Under the pieces are notes generated by a model. It did no database searches. It was given only the letters and a program-made list of their open reading frames with translations, and had not been told where the DNA came from. This document shows, piece by piece, positions 58,364 to 64,000 of a stretch of DNA of 64,000 bases. The number at the start of each line of letters is the position of its first letter. Positions within the stretch are counted from its first letter, which is position 1. Both the position numbers and the translations under genes were made by a program. This DNA comes from Klebsormidium nitens (taxonomy: Eukaryota > Streptophyta > Klebsormidiophyceae > Klebsormidiales > Klebsormidiaceae): contig DF236956.1 of the NCBI GenBank assembly GCA_000708835.1, forward strand, positions 377,346 through 441,345, read 5' to 3'.

Positions 58364-59454
58364 GCTAGCAGCACAAGCCAGAGCATTGCCAGGAATGAAA
58401 TGTCAACTCTGTACCGGATCTGTGAACAATAGCGAGCTGTTGTTGTGCTGCACTTTGTGTACAACGGGTGCATGATGCTATGGCATGTGCAAGTGTCGAG
58501 TGTCTTGCTGAAATTCACTGAGCAAGCATGTGGCTGTTGGCATAGAGTACAGTGTAGAGTCTGCCCATTGCAGTACGGACGTGGATTGGCGTTGCACACT
58601 GACATGCGACGAAAGTACCCCACGATCAGCTTGCATCATGTTTACATTGACGGCAGCTGTGCACCAACATACACATCCTTAACCATCGTGTTCAACGGTT
58701 GCCGGGGCTGCCCGGCCCTGAATCCGCGTACGTCCAGATCGCTTGATGTACAGATCTCTTGTCAGCTCATGCAACTACACCACAGGCTGCGCAGGGGCCC
58801 GGCATCATGATGTGCAGCGACACGCATCATCCGGCGCAACAGCGGCCCGGCGTGCCGTTGCATGCAATGGCGCTGGCCTCAGCTCCGGCACGCAGCTTGT
58901 GAACCATGCCATGTTCAAGTTAATACTCGACGCCGGTCTTCAATCAGGTCAGGTAGCCTTCTGGCATGTTGGCGGCCCTGTGCATATGCACGCGGGCCGC
59001 CCCACTGAGCGTGGCGGTCGTGACATATGGCCTGCATGCATGCATGAGCCATGGCTTGCCGCGCAAAGCCTGTTAAGTTGTCTAGCTAGCTGGCCATGGA
59101 TGAAGAGCTTGTATTCCACTTGCCCAAGCTGCCGTCCTGTCAAATGCCCGGTCGGTTCACGCATAAGGTCGGAGGCCTTCACTGGCCGTTACACAGTCGT
59201 AAGAAAGTTGCCGAGTGCGGCTCGGCCGGCCACAGCTGGGGCTTATACGAACCTAACCCCGTCGAATCTACACCAGCCAATTGCCTGCATGCGGCCCTCT
59301 TCAACTCCGTCCTACAGTAAGGTTAAGAACGGTGCTCTATGTCTAGCATATCTAAGTTACGGCCGAGCTGGGAGCGGTCCCCCATACTCATGGACACTTC
59401 AGCAGCTCTACAAGCTATAAGGTTCAGTCTACATACACTCCCGTAAATTTACGC
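58364..59454. other. Intergenic between convergent genes, nothing supported
   Basis: About 1.1 kb between the telomere-binding gene stop and the methyltransferase stop. Open frames here match nothing I know; no repeat array recognised. Confidence 0.5.
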
Positions 59455-61083
59455 TCATGTCCTTTCCCACCGAAAAACCTGTGTGTTCGTCTCGAGCCAT
59501 GGCACACCGGCCACCTCCCGCAACCTTTGACCCGTGCCCTCGTCTGGAGACATTCCTCGGGACACGAACATTTGCTTGACGTCTTCGAAGCTCTTCTCGT
59601 TGACGTGAGCATAACCGAGCTGACCTGGCCTGCGCGAATAAAGAGCCGTATAGTGGGATATCCCGAGCCTCATTGAACATTGATATTGCCGTTGCTGGCT
59701 TTTGACGGCGGACCGAGCAACTTCGAAGCAATCTGACAGCCAATATTACTGCCGTCCAGGAAGGAACGGTCTCAAGTCTCAGCCTCACAAAAGAAGAACA
59801 AGTACAAACTTTCCACTTAATCTGCGGCCCAACTTTTTGATTCCCCTGACCAGTAGATCTACCGACAACGGACAGCTCCTGATCTCAGAATCCAGTCCCT
59901 AGCTGGAGGTCTCTAGCCCGCCACCCGAAAGTCACTCAGCAATCGCATCTTTTATAGATGAGTCACACACGCTCAGGTTCCTTATTTCCTTTCGAAACGC
60001 CTAACAGTTATCGAAACGCCTCACCTGGCCCACGTGACCACAACCCCCGCCTTCGCTAACCCGCACAGGTTATCCACAAAGACGTCCTCAAATTGCTTTG
60101 GCAGATGCTCCCCAACTTCGATGCTCATTACCCAGTCCGCTTTTGGCAGCCGAAGCTCTTCCGTGAAGTCAGCAAACTTCACCCAACCCCCAGTCACTTC
60201 TTCGATGTTTTCTGCCCCATCGACGCCCGTCCACGCGACAGTTGGCGCGTGTTCCTTGAACCACCTGGCGGACAAAAGTGGCAGAAACGGCTTGACTTGG
60301 GAGGGAAAGTAGTTCTCAGGCTACGTTACGTGTGTGCCCGGCGATTGGATTGCAAATTTCCGGTTTTTAACACTTGTCAACCATCCAGGGTGGCGTATGC
60401 TCCGTCTGGGGCGCACCGGCAAATCATCTCTTAATCGCAGGACCCTCGACAATAACACGGTTCCAGTAGCCTGATCTAACAAAAGAAAATAGGATCTCAG
60501 GACTTCCACGGAATGCATAGGCTTCCCCTGGAAAGCAGGACATGAAAACATTACTCAACCCGTCAATATCTGGTCTACTTTCGGATTGCAGCGGCGAAAC
60601 CACCGACAATGCGCAGCTGGAAACAGGGTACCCGCACCTGCCGTAATTCCCAAGGCCCGTGCCTACGTCCAGCACCGACTGCCCGGCAAACAGCTCCCCA
60701 AGCACTTTCGCGTAGCCCTCATCCACCTTGTTCAGCCCAGGACTTTCCCCGGGGCTTTCTACCGAGAGGCAAAACCCACCGGTCGGACCCACACCCTGCA
60801 CCTTGCATGAGAGCGCACCGAGCAGCGCGCGCAGAGCGCGCATCTGAGCTTGATGTGACTGCTGCTCCTTTCGAAGCTCAGCGATCTCAGCATGGAGGGA
60901 AGGGGAAGAATTTGGTGGTGAAGAAAAGAAAAGAAGGAGGGCAGAGTTGTTAGCAGAGCTAAACTGGAGCAGGTAGAGAGCAAAAAGGAGAACGGCTCCC
61001 AATGCGATGAAGCAGAGGTATGTGCCCCTTGGACAGCCAGCAGGGAAGGTCCTGGGTACTTCCATCATTTTCACGGCGTTCAA
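59455..61083 (-). CDS. Type II membrane-anchored SAM-dependent methyltransferase
   Basis: Three exons: 61083-60638, 60264-60025, 59629-59455; both junctions are phase 2 and rebuild Arg codons, giving 286 aa. Residues 21-42 form a single hydrophobic anchor after a short basic tail. Residues about 62-95 look like a short helical stem. The methyltransferase core starts at SVLDVGTGLGNYGRWF (motif I, about 137-150, crossing the first junction), then WTGVDGAENI (acidic loop binding the SAM ribose), ADWVMSIEVGEHLP and AGVVVTWA. The last exon encodes GQLGYAHVNEKSFEDVKQMF and ends LETNTQVFRWERT. Similar lone-anchor methyltransferases of unknown substrate occur in other eukaryotes; a Golgi role is inferred from topology. 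The start could also be the ATG six codons later (residues 6-7, MMEVPRT). Confidence 0.82.
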
Positions 61084-61759
61084 CTTACCCTCTGATCATT
61101 GTGTGCCTGTTCTTTGTAAGTGCAGGTCCGTAAGTCTGTCCTTAATGCTTCGCTTGACTAGCAACTCTGTGTTCAAACCTGCAAATTCAGAGCCAAAGGC
61201 CAACTGAGGAGAACTGGAGCATCCACTTTGGATCTGAGAATCCTTTGTTGCCGCCCTCATGGCTCGATCAATTTGCGCATAGTGGCAGACCAGAGAGCAT
61301 CGCCCGAGCAGATGAGGAAAGTGATCGACAGGTTGCGCTGATCTGCTACTAGCAGCGCAGACAAGGGTTTCATCACTTAGTGACACTTGACATATTTCTG
61401 ATCTACCTAAGTACCGGTAGAGCTGATTTCACACAGTTTTCTGTTCTTAGCGCTGATGTCGCTCAGAGCAACAGACTCGGCATTCATATGGTGCTTCTCC
61501 TGCTTCGGAATGTGAAACCATCTGGAGTCTGAGCTACACCGTGTTCGTTGATTTGACATACAGCAGTCAATTCTTTTCCTATTCATGATCTGATATCGGC
61601 CGTTCGATCGCGGACTGATCAATCGGACGGTCGTAGCAACATCAATTGCCCAAAGCACAGGCTTCGTCGCACTGCAGTCACTGAGGCGCCCGGCCCGCCA
61701 GGCGCCCCGCCTAGCTCAAGTTTTCATCAAGAGTTGCAAACATCTGGTTTCTAGGTTGG
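61084..61759. other. Intergenic, nothing supported
   Basis: About 0.7 kb between the methyltransferase start and the end of the recombinase retroelement. It presumably holds the methyltransferase promoter; no motif can be named. Confidence 0.45.
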
Positions 61760-61872
61760 TTCTCAGCTATTAACGAGAACGCGTTAATAGATGAGCGCAG
61801 TGCAGAGCACTGCGGATGTGTGAAGTAAAACAGTTGGGGTAGGCAAAGTCGGCTCGTGCAGGCTCTTCACAG
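61760..61872 (-). repeat. 113-bp direct repeat, distal copy
   Basis: Identical base for base to 62602-62714. It contains two hairpins: CTATTAACG/CGTTAATAG with a 6-base loop, and CGCAGTGC-AGA-GCACTGCG. Confidence 0.95.
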
Positions 61873-62510
61873 TCGTTCCCCGAAAAGGGTAGCGCTGCTC
61901 TGCCTTAGCCGGTTTTATTATGAAAGGGACCGGCCACGAGTGGCAATTGTTTGTGCAAATGTTCGGCTAACTGCCTAATGCACAATGCGATACCCAATGA
62001 ACTACGGTACGCTAAGAATGCAACGGGAACTGCTAAAGAAACCTACGTCGGTACGACGACTAATGTCGAATCGACAACAGCTAAACTAAACTAAACGAAA
62101 CTGGGGCAACGCCCGGGCCGCCGACGACGAAGCACCGCTCGGTCGCCGTCTTCAGGACGCCGCCGAGTCGCCATCTTCGACACGCCGCCAGTCCGCCGGA
62201 ACGCCGGATCGCCGGAACAGGGGCCCGCCGGATGAAACGCCGGGCGGGGGGGAGCGACGAGGGCGCCGTGACGCCAGGTACGGAGGACGCCGGAAACTGC
62301 TGGTACGCGGGAACGCCAGGATGCAGAGCTGAAGACGAACAGGCAACGATGCTGCGGCAAAGAAAACGAAGGCACGTGCAGCAACGGGAACAAGACAGGG
62401 CGGGAAGCAGCGAAGCTGCGGGTGGGTCTTGGTGGGGAAGCAAGGAGGCGCCGTCCTCCTTGCGCTGTGTGAACGTGCTGAGCGACAGATTGAAGAAATT
62501 TGTCGCGAAG

Positions 62511-62564
62511 ACGCGGCTTTAAAGCCGCGTATCGGGTTAGAGGTTCTCGTTAAGCGGAGAACCT
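62511..62564. repeat. Two adjacent hairpins in the element spacer
   Basis: 62511-62530 is a perfect palindrome (ACGCGGCTTT and its exact complement). Just after it, AGGTTCTC and GAGAACCT form a second stem with an 8-base loop. These may be recombination or replication structures of the retroelement. Confidence 0.85.
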
Positions 62565-62601
62565 CCGTTTTCGACTAACTACGAACGTCGAAAACTTTCA
62601 A

Positions 62602-62714
62602 TTCTCAGCTATTAACGAGAACGCGTTAATAGATGAGCGCAGTGCAGAGCACTGCGGATGTGTGAAGTAAAACAGTTGGGGTAGGCAAAGTCGGCTCGTG
62701 CAGGCTCTTCACAG
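62602..62714 (-). repeat. 113-bp direct repeat, proximal copy
   Basis: Identical to 61760-61872 and lies about 110 bp after the recombinase stop in element orientation. Confidence 0.95.
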
Positions 62715-62822
62715 ACAACAGAGGCAGTGGCAGGCGGTCTGGAAGGGCAGTGGCGGTGCACGAGCAGGTGAGGCGACGGGTTAAGGATAACTGAATTTCA
62801 GCATACCTGAGCTAGACAGGGA

Positions 62823-63956
62823 CTAAAAGAAGCAAGCCTCGGACTCGAACGCGCGAAGTTGGGCGATCGGGATATCCTCTTGCAGGCCGAGGTTGCGAGT
62901 CGTAGCGAGGCGGGCCTGAAGTGTTTCCCGCACGTACAGGTCCTTCGCCCGGTCAGAGCGCCAACGGCCGTGGCGCTTGAACAGGCGATCGGGAACATTG
63001 TGCGCGGCCGCGCCCGTCGCGCCGCCGCGCCGGCCGGAATGAGTCCCGTAAAGAGAAGGGTCTAAACCAAGAAGGGAAGCGGCGCCCTTGAACCAACTCA
63101 GGACCGTGTCGTAACAGGGAGTGTTGGATTTGAGGCGTTGGGTGGGAGGGCAGACGATGGTTGAGCGGATGAGGGACCCGGGGCCACGGGCAGGGTATTG
63201 ACCAACTTTGAGGAGGCGTTCAAGCAAGGCAACGGGGCAGTAGCGGCCCCCCAGGCGAGCAATGAAAGTAGTATCGCCCCGAAGGTATTGGTCGGTTTTG
63301 CTGTCGGGGATAAAGAGTTCGGCGTGGGTAGGAAGAATTTTGACGTTCTGCCAGGTGAGTGCCATTAGGTCGTCGTAACGGTAGAAGGTTGTGTAGCAGA
63401 TGACGATTGCGGAGAACTTCATAAGGCTGTGAAGGGTGGCAGTCGGACCGGCCCAGATTTCAAAAAGACGACGGATTTGGGACGCTAGGAACGGGCGCTT
63501 CTGGTTCTGACTGGCGACTTTGGTGCGACGAGCTGCCTCATGAGCCCTCCGAACGAGGGGATGATTGGTAGGGGAAGGCAGGCCGGCTTGGGTATGGTTA
63601 AAGAAGACTGCGCCGGAAAAGGTTTTCAGGGGAGCTGGAGTGTTAGCGGTCCTCAGAAGACGCATCATATACAAGGCCACAGTTAACGGGCTCGACGGAA
63701 GAGCGGGGACTTTCTTCTGAGCGCACCACTCCTTATACTGGCGCCAGGGGCCGGCGTACTGTTTGTAAGTGCCCGGGGCGCGACAGACTAAGGAGGCGTC
63801 GTGGAGATCGACGGACAGTTGAGCAAGCTCCGGGTCGGTTGAAGAAAGGCCCGCGGCCGGGAGGTCCCAGCTTTCAAAGTTAAACCAATCTGCGAATGAA
63901 AAGCAAGAAATAAAATCAGAACCGGAGCAAAGGGCAGGAAGTACGCGAACCTTCAC
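62823..63956 (-). CDS. Tyrosine recombinase of a retroelement
   Basis: A 377-residue frame with the full catalytic set: Arg193 (FYRYDDLMALTW), Lys220 region (PDSKTDQYLRGD), His306 and Arg309 (THSGRRGGAT), His329 (FKRHGRW) and the Tyr341 nucleophile (KDLYVRE). An N-terminal SAM-like core-binding part is recognisable (YKQYAGPWRQYKEWCAQKK). Such enzymes integrate circular double-stranded DNA made by the element's reverse transcriptase. The start is uncertain: a good acceptor (cattcgcag) falls near residue 22, so the true product may be spliced or continue from an upstream ORF beyond the window. The frame is intact and probably active. Confidence 0.85.
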   Translation of the reverse strand: MKVRVLPALCSGSDFISCFSFADWFNFESWDLPAAGLSSTDPELAQLSVDLHDASLVCRAPGTYKQYAGPWRQYKEWCAQKKVPALPSSPLTVALYMMRLLRTANTPAPLKTFSGAVFFNHTQAGLPSPTNHPLVRRAHEAARRTKVASQNQKRPFLASQIRRLFEIWAGPTATLHSLMKFSAIVICYTTFYRYDDLMALTWQNVKILPTHAELFIPDSKTDQYLRGDTTFIARLGGRYCPVALLERLLKVGQYPARGPGSLIRSTIVCPPTQRLKSNTPCYDTVLSWFKGAASLLGLDPSLYGTHSGRRGGATGAAAHNVPDRLFKRHGRWRSDRAKDLYVRETLQARLATTRNLGLQEDIPIAQLRAFESEACFF

Positions 63957-64000
63957 GTGGAGAAGTCGCAGTCCAGAGCGTACACGTCGGAGATGGGGAC

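Larger units (their letters stand above)
61760..64000 (-). mobile_element. 3' portion of a tyrosine-recombinase retroelement (PAT/Ngaro/DIRS-like), cut by the window edge
   Basis: In element orientation (minus strand) the order is tyrosine recombinase ORF, a 113-bp repeat (62714-62602), a 729-bp GC-rich spacer with hairpins, then an identical 113-bp repeat (61872-61760). This recombinase-B1-A2-B2 layout matches the split direct repeats of PAT/Ngaro-type elements. The reverse transcriptase and the first A repeat would lie beyond position 64000. A Crypton would lack a reverse transcriptase; the sequence beyond the window decides. Perfect identity of the 113-bp repeats suggests recent activity. 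Confidence 0.7.

Noticed and set aside
62232-62522. 96-residue plus-strand frame in the retroelement spacer
   Set aside because: GC-rich sequence with repeated CGCCGG motifs gives long frames by chance; no family resemblance and it lies between the element's repeats.
1-64000. tRNA or rRNA genes
   Set aside because: I looked for conserved tRNA box sequences and rRNA blocks and found nothing convincing; a covariance-model search would be decisive.

Overview
The window is nuclear DNA from a green-lineage eukaryote, most likely a streptophyte (charophyte) alga. Genes are split by spliceosomal introns. Their closest recognisable relatives are plant families: phytochelatin synthase, galactinol synthase, plant-type alpha-L-fucosidase, plant telomere-repeat-binding (TRP/TRFL) protein and a plant-type ankyrin/GPCR-chaperone protein. 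Neither operons nor ribosome binding sites are present. Klebsormidium is my best guess, but the sequence does not prove it. A 20-base run of N at 15550-15569 is an assembly gap.

Layout. 196-1520 (+): 3' end of an ankyrin/GPCR-chaperone-type gene. 3044-7262 (-): phytochelatin synthase. 8002-15549: a decayed LINE fragment cut in two by a complete 6.6-kb DNA transposon (8679-15290) with terminal inverted repeats, an 8-bp target duplication and a two-exon transposase gene on the minus strand. 15936-18984 (+): membrane-anchored DUF268-type methyltransferase-like gene. 21602-25885 (+): galactinol synthase. 27928-36402 (+): GH29 alpha-L-fucosidase. 38856-49480 (-): ten-exon, about 1456-residue coiled-coil protein with an EB1-like calponin-homology N-terminus. 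50723-58363 (+): telomere-repeat-binding protein with a ubiquitin-like domain, a telobox Myb domain and an unusual Tyr/Gln/Gly-rich tail. 59455-61083 (-): second membrane-anchored methyltransferase. 61760-64000 (-): 3' end of a tyrosine-recombinase retroelement (PAT/Ngaro/DIRS-like), cut by the window edge. The intergenic stretches hold little that I can support.

The most unusual signal is not a gene. In six of the eight host genes, the introns next to particular exons contain serial decaying copies of that exon's edge together with its splice site. Copies of exon starts with their acceptors lie upstream of the true exon; copies of exon ends with their donors lie downstream. Spacing is usually 105-205 bp, most often 160-185 bp, and one boundary has at least six copies. 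I call these splice-boundary echoes. They look like repeated local tandem duplication across exon-intron junctions, which lengthens introns and fills them with decoy splice sites.

The genes do not form one pathway. Phytochelatin synthase (metal detoxification) and galactinol synthase (raffinose-family osmoprotectants) both fit stress tolerance in an alga of terrestrial habitat. Exon coordinates come from reading splice consensus and frame phase by eye against remembered family sequences; no RNA evidence was available.
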